From: JAHQVK01 sp036788295
GTDB lineage: Bacteria > Myxococcota > Kuafuiibacteriia > Kuafuiibacteriales > Kuafuiibacteriaceae
Direction of reading: 5' to 3'
Assembly (NCBI GenBank): GCA_036788295.1
Contig: DAIQNR010000007.1
Coordinates: 60,697-124,696, forward strand
DNA length: 64,000 nt
Shown here: in pieces, positions 27,541 to 36,219 of the stretch
How positions within the stretch are numbered: the stretch's first letter is position 1
How the letters are laid out: every line of letters begins with the position of its first letter
Translations under genes and position numbers: made by a program
The notes under the pieces: generated by a model
Database searches by the model: none
Seen by the model: only the letters and a program-made list of their open reading frames with translations
What the model was told of the DNA's origin: nothing

Positions 27541-28510
27541 GGCCCGACGTCGCCGCCTCTCGGCCCGGGGGGCCGAGCCGGGCCAGCCGCGCCTCGTCCA
27601 CGCCCCCCAGCGCCGCGGCCAGCTGCGCCGCCGAGCCGAAGCGGCGGCACGGGTCCGGCGCGAGGGCCCGCCCGAGCACCTTCGCGAGGTCTGGAGGGCA
27701 GTCAGGGCGGGGATCGCGGGGATCCGGAGGCGGCTCCTCGAGGGTGCGCGCCCGCTCGGCTGGAAACCGAGCCGGCCATGGCGGAGCTCCGACGACCGCC
27801 CGGTAGAGCAGCGCGCCCAGGCTCCAAAGATCGGAGCGGCCATCCACCGGGCCGCCGAGCGCCTGCTCCGGGGCCATGTATTCGAGCGTGCCCGAGACCG
27901 AGACCGCCGCCCCCATGCGGGCCGCCACCCCGAAATCGATGAGCCGAACACCGAACCCGCTTCGTTGGCGATCCGGCGCGGCGCCGATGCCGTCGTCCGG
28001 GCGGGTCCGGGTGGCCGAGAGCATCACGTTGCTCGGCTTGACGTCCCGGTGCACCCACCCGGCCCGATGCACCGCGGCGAGCGCGCCGAGGAGGTGAATG
28101 GCCACCCGAACCGCAGCGAGCGGACCGATGCATCGGCGAGACAGCGCCGACTCGAGGGTCGGGCCATCGAGCCACTCGAGCACGAGATAGATGTCCCCGC
28201 CCGGCTCCTGGCCGGCGTCGAACAGCCGAACCACCCCCGGGTGACGCACGGAGCCGAGCGCCACCGCCTCATCGGTGATTCGATGGGCCTGGTCGTGGCT
28301 CATCCATCCACCGTCGATGCATTTGACCGCGACGGTCGCGCCGCTGGCCAGGTGCTCGGCTTCGAACACCTCGGACGTCCCTCCCCGGCCGATCAGGGCG
28401 CCGAGCCGGCAGCTGCCGACCACCTGGCCTGGCCTCCGATGCCCCGAGGTGCCCACGTCTTGGACAATTCGGCCGGCCTGGAGCCGAATCGAGCCGATCG
28501 TGACGTCCAC
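27404..28510 (-). CDS. Soluble Hanks-type Ser/Thr protein kinase
   Basis: The 368-aa protein has a full kinase domain (about 33-310). The Gly-rich loop is GRGGTSEV, the ATP lysine K63 lies in VAVKCI, the catalytic loop is HRDVKPSN (D156), then IDFGVA and MAPEQA. A short Pro/Ser/Arg-rich tail follows. No transmembrane helix is evident, unlike the other two kinases in the window. The GTG at 28510 is chosen because GGGGAAG lies about 9 bp upstream; another GTG at 28528 is in frame. The 3' end overlaps fur antisense by 137 bp. It diverges from a rhodanese gene across a region carrying a 14-bp tandem repeat. Confidence 0.85.
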   Translation of the reverse strand: MDVTIGSIRLQAGRIVQDVGTSGHRRPGQVVGSCRLGALIGRGGTSEVFEAEHLASGATVAVKCIDGGWMSHDQAHRITDEAVALGSVRHPGVVRLFDAGQEPGGDIYLVLEWLDGPTLESALSRRCIGPLAAVRVAIHLLGALAAVHRAGWVHRDVKPSNVMLSATRTRPDDGIGAAPDRQRSGFGVRLIDFGVAARMGAAVSVSGTLEYMAPEQALGGPVDGRSDLWSLGALLYRAVVGAPPWPARFPAERARTLEEPPPDPRDPRPDCPPDLAKVLGRALAPDPCRRFGSAAQLAAALGGVDEARLARLGPPGREAATSGLSGASSSSFPRNLEPRSLHTAPCGARSGETHARPRSSLEALPIWD

Positions 28511-28531
28511 CGGTCGCCGCTTCCCCACCGT

Positions 28532-28587
28532 GCGGTTTTCGCGGGGCGGTTCTCGTGCGGCGGCTTTCCCGCGGCGGTTTTCGCGCA
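28532..28587. repeat. Four imperfect 14-bp tandem repeats upstream of kinase and rhodanese genes
   Basis: Copies begin at 28532, 28546, 28560 and 28574, exactly 14 bp apart, with consensus GCGGTTTTCGCGCG. Copies 1 and 4 agree over 12 bp; copies 2 and 3 carry two to four changes. The array fills part of the 142-bp divergent intergenic region. It could be a slippage minisatellite or a repeated operator; the 14-bp spacing does not match a DNA helical turn. Confidence 0.8.
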
Positions 28588-28652
28588 GCGGGCGGATCGC
28601 CACCCGGCGGGCGAGATGGGCCGGCCGAGCGGTTCTCTGGCATGCTCTCGCC

Positions 28653-29072
28653 ATGGCCATCGAACCGAAGATCACCGCCCGCGACCTGGTCGCAGCCGCC
28701 GAGCGGGAGGTCGAGACGCTCACCCCCGAGGAGGCCAACCGGCGGCGGGTGGCCGGGGAGGCGGTGATCGTCGACGTGAGGGACGTTCGGGAGCTGGCCC
28801 GGGTGGGCCGCATCCCCGGCTCCCTTCATCTGCCGCGGGGCATGCTCGAGTTCTGGATCGATCCGAGCGGCCCCTACTTCAAGCCCGTCTTCTCCGAGCC
28901 CATCGGCTTCGTGTTTCACTGCGCCCTTGGGTGGAGGTCGGCGCTGGCGGCCAAGACCGCGCAGGACATGGGGCTCGAGCGGGTCGCGCACATCGGCGGC
29001 GGCTTCGAGGCGTGGAAGGCGGCCGGGCTGCCCGTGGAGAAGGAGAGCGACCAAGGGCCCGCGACGAAATGA
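28653..29072 (+). CDS. Single-domain rhodanese-like protein
   Basis: The 139-aa protein has one rhodanese domain: VIVDVRDVRELARVGRIPGSLHLPRGMLEF and the active-site loop FHCALGWRSALAAK, where the Cys is the expected persulfide carrier. The final helix is GFEAWKAAGLPV. It is probably a cytoplasmic sulfur carrier or thiosulfate:cyanide sulfurtransferase, but small rhodaneses have diverse roles. No sulfur-metabolism gene is next to it. It converges on tsaB with 34 bp between the stops. Confidence 0.88.
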   Translation: MAIEPKITARDLVAAAEREVETLTPEEANRRRVAGEAVIVDVRDVRELARVGRIPGSLHLPRGMLEFWIDPSGPYFKPVFSEPIGFVFHCALGWRSALAAKTAQDMGLERVAHIGGGFEAWKAAGLPVEKESDQGPATK

Positions 29073-29106
29073 TCCGCACCCTCGCCGGCGTCCCCGCTTC
29101 GGGACT

Positions 29107-29766
29107 TCAAGGGGCCCGCTCGAGGCGCCGGGCCTCGGCCGCGCTCGGCTGATGGTACGCCGGCTCGAGATCCTTGGCCGAAGTCCCGCCCCCGCGAGCC
29201 AGGATCGGCGCGGCGAGGCGGGCGAGCACGGGGGCCGATGGGACCGAAATCTCCGGGCAGAGGCGCCAGCCGAGGCGAGCGAGGCCGGGCACGGCGCCGA
29301 GCCCCTCGCCGGCGGCGACGCCAGCGGGAAGCTGGGCCAGCGCCTCGGCGAGATCGTCGGCCCGATAGAGGCCGACCGGCAGCGACGGTCCGGGGCCGAA
29401 GCTCGCCGCGAAGACGTGCGGTCCGCTCGCCCCGAGCACGGCCAGGCGGACCGGGTGCTCGGGCTCAGCCTCACCGAGCGCGGCGGCGAGGATCTCGAGC
29501 GAACCGAGCGCTACGACCGGCCCGGGAAGCGCCCGGCTCAGCCCCTTCAAGAAGGCGAGCCCGATGCGGAGCCCCGTGAACGACCCGGGGCCGATGTCCA
29601 CCGCGTAACCCTCCACCTCTCCGTGCCGGTCGAGCAGGTGCCCGACCGCCGGGGCGAGCCGCGCCCCCGACTCGGCGCCGAGCTCGACCAACTCGAGCAC
29701 GGTCCCGTTGGCCGAGAATGCGGCCACCGAGCCCGAACGGGTGGCGGTGTCGATCGCGAGATGCAT
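29107..29766 (-). CDS. tsaB: tRNA threonylcarbamoyladenosine complex subunit TsaB
   Basis: TsaB dimerises with the catalytic TsaD and is needed, with TsaE and TsaC, for the t6A37 modification of ANN-decoding tRNAs. The 219-aa product has the ASKHA-like fold pattern: HLAIDTATRSGSVA at the start and IGPGSFTGLRIGLAFLKGL, the hallmark of YeaZ/TsaB. The last third is weakly conserved, as usual. The ATG overlaps the rseP stop (TGATG), so it is the last gene of the pyrH-frr-uppS-cdsA-rseP run. tsaD is not in this window. Confidence 0.93.
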   Translation of the reverse strand: MHLAIDTATRSGSVAAFSANGTVLELVELGAESGARLAPAVGHLLDRHGEVEGYAVDIGPGSFTGLRIGLAFLKGLSRALPGPVVALGSLEILAAALGEAEPEHPVRLAVLGASGPHVFAASFGPGPSLPVGLYRADDLAEALAQLPAGVAAGEGLGAVPGLARLGWRLCPEISVPSAPVLARLAAPILARGGGTSAKDLEPAYHQPSAAEARRLERAP

Positions 29767-31472
29767 CAGAAGAAACGCAGGGAGCGGATGTCGTTCTTGA
29801 GGGCGAGCAGGAGGAGCAGCCCGAGCAAAACCAGCCCCACCATCGCTGCTCGCTCCCGAGCCGCCACCGACAGCGGCCGCCGCTTCACCGCCTCCACCAG
29901 GCACAGGAGCAGCTGGCCCCCGTCGAGCACCGGAACCGGCAGCAGGTTGAACACCCCGAGGTTGATGCTGATGAACGCGAGCATCTGGAGGTAGGCGAGC
30001 GCTCCGGCCTCTGCCGCCTTGGCGGCGACGCTCATGAACTGGATCGGCCCCCCTACGGTGTCGGTGGACACTTCCTGGGTGACGAACATCTTGAACAGGT
30101 GGGTTACGAGCAGCCCGATGACATGCCCGGTGAGGCGGGTGCTCTCCATCAGCGCCTCGTCTACGCTGAGCCGGGCTGGCTCGAGCTCCGGCGGAACGCT
30201 GAGGCCCCAGTGCGCGTCGGGCCGAACGAGGTCCGCGCACTCCACGGAAGGACCCGGCCGCTCGCCCGCCCCGAAGCCAGAGTCGAAGACCACCGCCGTC
30301 TTTCTCGTGACCGCGTGCACGCACTCCACCGGGTCGGCGGCAAGATGGAGCACCAGCTCCTCGCCGTGGCGGCGGATGCGCACCGGCACCCCTCGCTCGC
30401 CGGCGTCCTTCACGACGGTCAAGAACCGCCAGAAGTGGCGAACCGGCTGGCCATCGACCTCGAGCACCCGGTCCCCGGGCCGAAACCCCGCCCGGGCGGC
30501 GGCCGCGCTCGGCACCACGCTGCGGACGAACGACGCGCCGAGGGCGAGCCCCAGGTCTTCGATCCGGTTCACGTGCGGAGGTATGTCGAGCGAGAGCTCG
30601 AGCGCCTCCGGAAGATCGGCCCGCACGAGGCTGCCGGCCGCCACCGGCTGAGGGCGAACGACCGCGACCGTCACCCGCCGGCCGGCGGCCGCGGCGAGAG
30701 CGGGTCCGAGCTCCTCCCCGCGGTGAACGGCGACGCCGTCCACCGCCACCACCCGGTCCCCGGTCTTCAATCCGGACCCCGGGGGCAAGCGCTCCGGGCG
30801 GTCGATTCCGATTCGGGTCCCATCGGCCACGTTCGAGACCGAGATCATCCCCCGCGCCCGCGGCTTCCCGAACACGTCTTCATCGACCACCGGGCGGGGA
30901 GTGACTTCCATCGACAGCTTCGCGTCGCCCCGCTGGACCTCGAGGGGGATGGGCTGGTCCGGTTTGGCGCTGATGACCTGCACCAAGCGCGGAAAGCTCC
31001 AGGTGCGCTCGCCGTTGGCGGAGAGAATGCGGTCCCCGGGCACGAGCCCAGCGAGGTCCCCGGGCTGCCCCGGCTCGACCTCCCCCACCACCGGGGGCTG
31101 CACCTCGGGCTCGAGCAGGTGGTAGGCGAAGAAGCAGACGATGGGAAAGGCGAGGTTCGCGGCCGGGCCAGCCAGCGCCACCAAGGCCCGCTGGTAGATC
31201 GGCGCCCCGGTGAACGAACGGGCCCGGTCCTCCGGAGGCAGGGTCTCGCCCGGGACCTCGCCCACCATGCGAACGTAGCCGCCGAGCGGGACGGCCGCGA
31301 TTTGGTAGGTGGTCTCGCCGCGGGTGAACGACAGCACCGGAGGCCCAAACCCCAAGGAGAACTTGGTCACCTTGATGTCGAACCACTTCGCCACGACGAA
31401 GTGGCCGAGCTCGTGCACGAAGACCAGCACCCCGATGAACAGGATGACGGCGGCGATGGTGAACGGGCTCAT
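29766..31472 (-). CDS. rseP: RseP-type site-2 zinc metalloprotease with expanded PDZ region
   Basis: This intramembrane protease cleaves anti-sigma factors or signal-peptide remnants. The 568-aa product is longer than the usual 430-450. The N-terminal membrane helix holds the zinc site HELGH (20-24), and the C-terminal helix holds NLLPVPVLDGGQL with the third ligand Asp. Between them three PDZ-like segments can be read: one after VVGEVEPGQPGDLAGLVPGDRI, one after GSGLKTGDRVVAVDG and one after SAAAARAGFRPGDRVLEVDG. Three is unusual; E. coli RseP has two. The gene follows cdsA after 142 bp and overlaps tsaB. Its substrate is unknown here; no sigma or anti-sigma gene is adjacent. Confidence 0.93.
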   Translation of the reverse strand: MSPFTIAAVILFIGVLVFVHELGHFVVAKWFDIKVTKFSLGFGPPVLSFTRGETTYQIAAVPLGGYVRMVGEVPGETLPPEDRARSFTGAPIYQRALVALAGPAANLAFPIVCFFAYHLLEPEVQPPVVGEVEPGQPGDLAGLVPGDRILSANGERTWSFPRLVQVISAKPDQPIPLEVQRGDAKLSMEVTPRPVVDEDVFGKPRARGMISVSNVADGTRIGIDRPERLPPGSGLKTGDRVVAVDGVAVHRGEELGPALAAAAGRRVTVAVVRPQPVAAGSLVRADLPEALELSLDIPPHVNRIEDLGLALGASFVRSVVPSAAAARAGFRPGDRVLEVDGQPVRHFWRFLTVVKDAGERGVPVRIRRHGEELVLHLAADPVECVHAVTRKTAVVFDSGFGAGERPGPSVECADLVRPDAHWGLSVPPELEPARLSVDEALMESTRLTGHVIGLLVTHLFKMFVTQEVSTDTVGGPIQFMSVAAKAAEAGALAYLQMLAFISINLGVFNLLPVPVLDGGQLLLCLVEAVKRRPLSVAARERAAMVGLVLLGLLLLLALKNDIRSLRFF

Positions 31473-31614
31473 GGTCAAGATCCTCCGCTGCGATTCCAAG
31501 CTTGGACGCCGCGCCCGCCGGCCCCGACCGGACCGGCAAACCAAGACCGGCGGACGACGTCACTCGGACCGGTGCGGTAGCGCGGAAACTCGGCCGCCGA
31601 CAAGGCGAAGCGGT

Positions 31615-32436
31615 TCAGCCGAGCCATGCCACTGGGACGCCGAGCACGAGGCGCGCGTACAAAAACAGCGTGGGCCCGACGAAGAGGAGGGCATCGATGC
31701 GGTCGAGCAGCCCCCCGTGCCCGGGCATGATCGCCCCCGAGTCCTTCACCCCGAGCGACCGCTTGAGCAGGCTCTCGGAGAGGTCGCCGAGCTGCCCGAA
31801 CGCGGCGCCAGCGGGGGCGATGATGAGGAGGTCTCGAACGTCGACCTGCCTGGGGCCAAGGACCTGCCAAAAGCCGAAAGCGAGCGCGGTGGCGAGCACC
31901 ACCCCGCCGAGCGAGCCCTCCCAGGTCTTCTTCGGGCTGACCTTCTCGTAGAGCTTGTGCCGTCCGAAGAAGCGCCCGGCGAAGTATCCACCCACGTCGC
32001 TGCCAAACCCCAGGGTGGCGGCGAGCAGCAGCCACGCAAACCCGTCCTCGAGGTACACGAGCGCGCTCGTGAGCCCGCCGAGCACGCCGACCCAGAGCAG
32101 TCCGAGCGTGGCGAGCCCCGCCCGCGACGCGGCCGTCTCCATCTGCCCGGTCCGAAGCAAGAACCACAGCGCGGGGAGGATCACCATCCCGGCGGCCAGG
32201 CCGAGCCCAGCCTCGCCGGTCGCCCCGCCGCCGAGGATGACCAAGGCGATGAGGACGCCCGACACCACCCCGGCCATCCGGGTGGGGCCGTCGCCGGCCT
32301 GCGTCATCCCGAAGAACTCGTGCAGGCAGACCCCCACCACGAACAGGGCGAGCGCGCAAAACGGCCACCCGCCCACGTAGGCGATGGGGAGGAGCACGGA
32401 GATGGCGACGAGCGCGCTGACGATCCGAATGGCCAC
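31615..32436 (-). CDS. cdsA: Phosphatidate cytidylyltransferase (CDP-diglyceride synthase)
   Basis: CdsA makes CDP-diacylglycerol from phosphatidic acid and CTP for all major phospholipids. The 273-aa membrane protein has about eight hydrophobic helices. The C-terminal CdsA signature reads SLLKRSLGVKDSG ... PGHGGLLDRIDA, preceded by SPKKTWEGSLGG. The start is a GTG one base after the uppS stop. The following gene is rseP; dxr, which commonly lies between the two, is absent. The upstream neighbours uppS, frr and pyrH give the common bacterial gene order. Confidence 0.94.
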   Translation of the reverse strand: MAIRIVSALVAISVLLPIAYVGGWPFCALALFVVGVCLHEFFGMTQAGDGPTRMAGVVSGVLIALVILGGGATGEAGLGLAAGMVILPALWFLLRTGQMETAASRAGLATLGLLWVGVLGGLTSALVYLEDGFAWLLLAATLGFGSDVGGYFAGRFFGRHKLYEKVSPKKTWEGSLGGVVLATALAFGFWQVLGPRQVDVRDLLIIAPAGAAFGQLGDLSESLLKRSLGVKDSGAIMPGHGGLLDRIDALLFVGPTLFLYARLVLGVPVAWLG

Positions 32437-32437
32437 G

Positions 32438-33187
32438 TCAGGACTCCCCGTCCCGCTGGGCCGCGGTCAGCCCAAACCGGCGCTGCCTGGCCCGAAACTC
32501 CTCGATGCAGCGGTACAGCTCGGGCCGGCCAAAGTCCGGCCACAGCTGCTCGACCACGACGAGCTCGGCGTAGGCGGCCTGCCACAGGAGGAAGTTCGAC
32601 AACCGCATCTCCCCCGAAGTGCGCACCAGCAGGTCGAGCGGAGGCAGGTCGCGGGTGAACATGTAGCGGTCGAGCGCCGCTTCGTCGATCGACCGAGGGT
32701 CGAGCGCGCCGTTGGCGACGTCCCTGGCCACCGCCTGGCACGCGGACACGATCTCCTCTCGGCTGCCGTAGCTGAGGGCGAGGGTCAGCATCATGTCCTT
32801 TCCCACCCGGGAGGCGCTCTCGAGCCGAAACAGCTGCCCCCGAACGTGCTCGGGGAGCCGGTCGATCTGTCCGATTCCGCGCAGCCGGATGCCGTTGTCG
32901 ATCATGGTCTGCTGCTCCTCGACCAGGTAGTCGAGCAGCAGCGCCATCAAGCGCTCGACCTCTTCCGAGGGACGGCCCCAGTTCTGCACCGAGAACGCGT
33001 AGAGCGTGAGCGCTTCGATCCCGACCTCCCGGGCCGCCGTCACCACCTCCCGAACCGACTTCGCCCCGTAGGCGTGGCCCTCCCACCGGGGCTTGCCTCG
33101 CATCTCGGCCCAGCGACCGTTCCCATCCATGATGATGGCCACGTGCCGGGGCAGCGGCCCGGGCGACAGCCGGTGCTCGGCGTCCAT
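32438..33187 (-). CDS. uppS: Undecaprenyl diphosphate synthase (cis-prenyltransferase)
   Basis: UppS adds eight isopentenyl units in cis to farnesyl-PP to give the C55 lipid carrier for peptidoglycan and O-antigen. The 249-aa product has the catalytic Asp in IIMDGNGRWA, FSVQNWGRP and the C-terminal RTSGEMRLSNFLLWQ ... ELVVVEQLWPDF block. The ATG overlaps the frr stop (TGATG), so the genes are translationally coupled. Length and motifs are standard for the family. Confidence 0.96.
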   Translation of the reverse strand: MDAEHRLSPGPLPRHVAIIMDGNGRWAEMRGKPRWEGHAYGAKSVREVVTAAREVGIEALTLYAFSVQNWGRPSEEVERLMALLLDYLVEEQQTMIDNGIRLRGIGQIDRLPEHVRGQLFRLESASRVGKDMMLTLALSYGSREEIVSACQAVARDVANGALDPRSIDEAALDRYMFTRDLPPLDLLVRTSGEMRLSNFLLWQAAYAELVVVEQLWPDFGRPELYRCIEEFRARQRRFGLTAAQRDGES

Positions 33188-33747
33188 CAGACTTCCATGA
33201 TCTCCTTTTCCTTCTTGGCGACCAGCTCGTCGATGGTTCGAACGAACTGATCGGTCAACTTCTGGACCTGATCCAGAGCCCGCTTGGCGTCGTCCTCCGG
33301 GATGTCTCCATCCTTCTCGAGGGACTTGACGGTCTCGTTGGCGTCCCGGCGCGCGTTGCGGATGGAGATCTTCGCGTCCTCGCCCTTCGCCTTCGCGATC
33401 TTGGTGAACTCCTTTCTCCGCTCCTCGGTGAGGGGCGGAATCGGGAGCAGGATCTTCTCTCCGTCGTTTTGCGGAGAGATCCCGAGATCGGAGGTGGACC
33501 TCAGCACCCGCTCGATCTCACTGGTGAGGCCCTTGTCGAAGGGCTTGATCGTGATGAGGCGGGGGTCGGCGACGGTCAAGGTCGCGACCTGGTTCAGCGG
33601 GCTCTTCGCCCCGTAGTATTCGACGCGGATCGCGTCGAGAATGGAGAGGTTCGCCCGCCCGGTGCGAATCCGGGTCAGGGCCCCTCGGAGGGCCTCTATG
33701 GCGTCTTGGCCCCTCTCCTCGAGCTCTTGGATGACTTCGTCCTGCAT
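33187..33747 (-). CDS. frr: Ribosome recycling factor
   Basis: RRF splits post-termination ribosomes together with EF-G. The 186-aa product has the typical length and sequence: IRTGRANLSILDAIRVEYYGAKSPLNQVA, ITIKPFDKGL and the PPLTEERRKEF region at the hinge. The C-terminal helix ends in VAKKEKEIMEV. It lies 108 bp downstream of pyrH and overlaps uppS by one base of start/stop. Nothing unusual was seen. Confidence 0.97.
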   Translation of the reverse strand: MQDEVIQELEERGQDAIEALRGALTRIRTGRANLSILDAIRVEYYGAKSPLNQVATLTVADPRLITIKPFDKGLTSEIERVLRSTSDLGISPQNDGEKILLPIPPLTEERRKEFTKIAKAKGEDAKISIRNARRDANETVKSLEKDGDIPEDDAKRALDQVQKLTDQFVRTIDELVAKKEKEIMEV

Positions 33748-33855
33748 GCGTTTGCTCCTCGACGCGCAAAGCTTCGGCCAGCCCCCGAGCGGCGCGACGA
33801 AGCACCCCGGGGCTGCGGCCGCTCAACCGGCCCACTCTCCCGAGCGGCCCACTCC

Positions 33856-34587
33856 TCATCCTGCCAACTGGGTGGCTCGGGTGGACACGACCGTCCCCAC
33901 CTCGCCCCCCTCGAGCACCCGGCGCAAGTGCCCGGGCTGCTGCATGTCGAACACCAAGATGGGCAGGTCGTTGTCCATGCACAGCGAGATCGCGGTCGCG
34001 TCCATCACCTTCAGCCCCTGGTTCAACGCGTCGAGGTAGCTGACGTAGCGATAGCGCCTCGCGGTCGGATCCTTCATCGGGTCCCGCTCGTAGACCCCGT
34101 CCACCTTCGTCGCCTTGATGATGATCTCCGCGTTGATTTCCATCGCTCGCAGCGAGGCGGCGGTGTCGGTGGTGAAATAGGGGTTGCCCGTTCCGCACGC
34201 GAAGATGACGACCCTACCCTTTTCGAGGTGGCGGACCGCCCTCCTCCGAATGTAGGGCTCGGCGATCTGCGACATGGCGATCGCGGACTGCACCCTGGTC
34301 TCGAGCCCGAGCTTCTCGAGCGAATCCTGCAGGGCCAGCGCGTTGATCGCGGTGGCGAGCATGCCCATGTAGTCGGCGTTGGCCCGGTCCATGCCCAAGG
34401 TGGCGGCGGAGACTCCTCGGAAGATGTTGCCCCCGCCGATGACGAGCGCGACCTCCACCCCGAGGCCGACCGCCTCCTTCACTTCGGAGCCGACCCGCCC
34501 GAGCACGGCCGGGTCCACCGCCTTGCCGTCCCCGCCGAGCGCCTCGCCCGACAACTTGAGCAGCACCCGGCGAAAGCGCGCGCTCAT
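33856..34587 (-). CDS. pyrH: UMP kinase
   Basis: PyrH phosphorylates UMP to UDP as a hexamer. The 243-aa protein has the amino-acid-kinase fold signatures LLKLSGEAL, VIGGGNIFRG, DYMGMLATAINALALQ, and the ATP/UMP region CGTGNPYFTTDTAA with KATKVDGVYERDP. It is the first gene of the pyrH-frr-uppS-cdsA-rseP-tsaB run; tsf and rpsB, which often precede it, are replaced here by the PocR histidine kinase. An in-family product of normal length. Confidence 0.97.
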   Translation of the reverse strand: MSARFRRVLLKLSGEALGGDGKAVDPAVLGRVGSEVKEAVGLGVEVALVIGGGNIFRGVSAATLGMDRANADYMGMLATAINALALQDSLEKLGLETRVQSAIAMSQIAEPYIRRRAVRHLEKGRVVIFACGTGNPYFTTDTAASLRAMEINAEIIIKATKVDGVYERDPMKDPTARRYRYVSYLDALNQGLKVMDATAISLCMDNDLPILVFDMQQPGHLRRVLEGGEVGTVVSTRATQLAG

Positions 34588-34695
34588 CGCCGGGCCCCCG
34601 GCGCGTCGAACGGAACGTGGGGTCCGGGCTCCTTGTTCATGGCCGGCCGACCCTAGCCACCCCAGACGAGCGCGGCAAGGGTCTCGGCTCCGGCA

Positions 34696-36219
34696 TCATG
34701 CCCCCGAAGGGCACGGGAGCAGCACGGTGAAGCAGCTCCCGTCGGCCGGGCGGGAGCGGACCGTGATCTCGCCCCCGTGGGCCTCGACCAGGCGCTTCGT
34801 GATCGCGAGCCCGAGGCCGGTGCCGCCGTGGGCCCGGGTGATCGAGCCGTCCACCTGGTAGAAGCTCTCGAAGATGCGGTCGAGCTTGTCCGGCGGGATG
34901 CCGAGCCCGTCGTCCCGGACCTCCACCCGCACGAAATCCTCATCGGGTGGGCCAAATCGGTGCTCCGGGCTGGGCTGGCTCCGTGGACCGCGAAAGCGCT
35001 CCACCCGCACCTCGACGGTCCCGCCCTCGGGGGTGAACTTGACCGCGTTTCCGAGCAGGTTCACGAGGACCTGCCGCAGCCGGTCGGGGTCTCCCCGCAA
35101 GTACGGGAGGTCGTCGGCCACCGCCGTGAGCAGGTTGAGACGCTTCTTTTTCGCCTGCGGCACGACCGAGCTCAGCGCCTCGTCCACCACCCGGGCCATG
35201 ACCACCGGGCGAGGCTTCAGGTCGAAGTGGCCAGCCTCGATGCGAGACAGATCGAGCAGGGACCCGATGAGGTCGAGCAGGCTCTCGCCTTTGTCTCGGA
35301 TGGTCTGCAGGTATCGGCGCTGGTCGTCGTTGAGGTCGCCGGCGACCCCGTCGATCAGCATCTCGGAGTATCCGATGACGCTCGTGAGCGGGGTCTTCAG
35401 CTCGTGGCTGACCATGGCCAGAAAGCTCGACTTCAGCTTGTCGAGCTCCTCGAGCCGCTCGAGCGAACCCCGGAGCTTTCGGTTGGCCTCGGCCAGGTCG
35501 TTGTAGCTCGCGGTGATCGACTCGACGTGGAGCTGCCTGGTCATCAGCGACTTCATCGCGATGAAGGTGACCGTGTCCACGACCCCACGAAAGTTGCGGA
35601 GGATCTTGATGATCGTCTCGTCGGGGGCCCGACGGATCTTCTCTCCGTAGCGCCACAGCCGGTCCGGGTCGAAGCCCTCGCCGAACCGGGCGACCTCCTC
35701 CCCTGGACCTTCGGCCTGCGCGGGCAGAAACGGCCCGTAGACCACCCGACCGAGCAGATCGCCGCCGTACGCCACCGGCATGACGACATATTTCAAGCCC
35801 GAGAAGCATGGTTGCTCGACCACCGCCCCCGCCTCGAGCTCCGGGTACCTGAACTGCTTGATTCGGGTCACGAGGGCGGTGCATTTGGCGCGCCCGGTGG
35901 GATTCGAGAAGATATACCCGCACCAATCTCCGTTTCCGACCCGGATATCGATGAGTTTGGTGCCATCCGCGTCGAAGATCTTGATGCCGATCTTGTAGAG
36001 GTCTACGAAGCTCGCGCAGATATCCCGAAACGACTCCACGTCGAGCAGGTCGGCGAGCGGCGGGAGTTGATCCACGACCGAGCGAGACGGAGGGCGGGTG
36101 CTGAGGACACCGTCGTCGAGATCGGTGGTCGCCGGTGAGAATCCTTCCCCCCCCGGACCCGGAGCGAGCAGCTCGTCGGCGCCGAGCACCGGCAGCCGCT
36201 TCGAACCCTTGTCGCTCAC
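34696..36219 (-). CDS. PocR-domain sensor histidine kinase
   Basis: The 507-aa protein begins with a low-complexity stretch and then a PocR ligand-binding domain (about 55-215, with Cys100, Cys113 and Cys138 in GDWCGY, RAKCTAL and QPCFSG). A coiled coil follows (about 240-262). The DHp helix has the phospho-acceptor H272 in MVSHELKTPL, and the HATPase domain has LLGNAVKF, DDGLGIP, FESFYQ and GGTGLGL. No transmembrane helix is evident, so it is probably cytoplasmic. PocR domains sense small organic ligands in other bacteria. The GTG start overlaps the stop of the MglA-like gene (GTGA). No response regulator is adjacent. Confidence 0.88.
   Translation of the reverse strand: MSDKGSKRLPVLGADELLAPGPGGEGFSPATTDLDDGVLSTRPPSRSVVDQLPPLADLLDVESFRDICASFVDLYKIGIKIFDADGTKLIDIRVGNGDWCGYIFSNPTGRAKCTALVTRIKQFRYPELEAGAVVEQPCFSGLKYVVMPVAYGGDLLGRVVYGPFLPAQAEGPGEEVARFGEGFDPDRLWRYGEKIRRAPDETIIKILRNFRGVVDTVTFIAMKSLMTRQLHVESITASYNDLAEANRKLRGSLERLEELDKLKSSFLAMVSHELKTPLTSVIGYSEMLIDGVAGDLNDDQRRYLQTIRDKGESLLDLIGSLLDLSRIEAGHFDLKPRPVVMARVVDEALSSVVPQAKKKRLNLLTAVADDLPYLRGDPDRLRQVLVNLLGNAVKFTPEGGTVEVRVERFRGPRSQPSPEHRFGPPDEDFVRVEVRDDGLGIPPDKLDRIFESFYQVDGSITRAHGGTGLGLAITKRLVEAHGGEITVRSRPADGSCFTVLLPCPSGA

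Noticed and set aside
23634..27806. A 1390-codon plus-strand open frame opposite dtd, the AceE-like gene and fur's neighbourhood.
   Set aside because: Its residues are low-complexity Arg/Pro/Gly-rich and the real genes on the minus strand have clear motifs. It is the GC-rich shadow frame.
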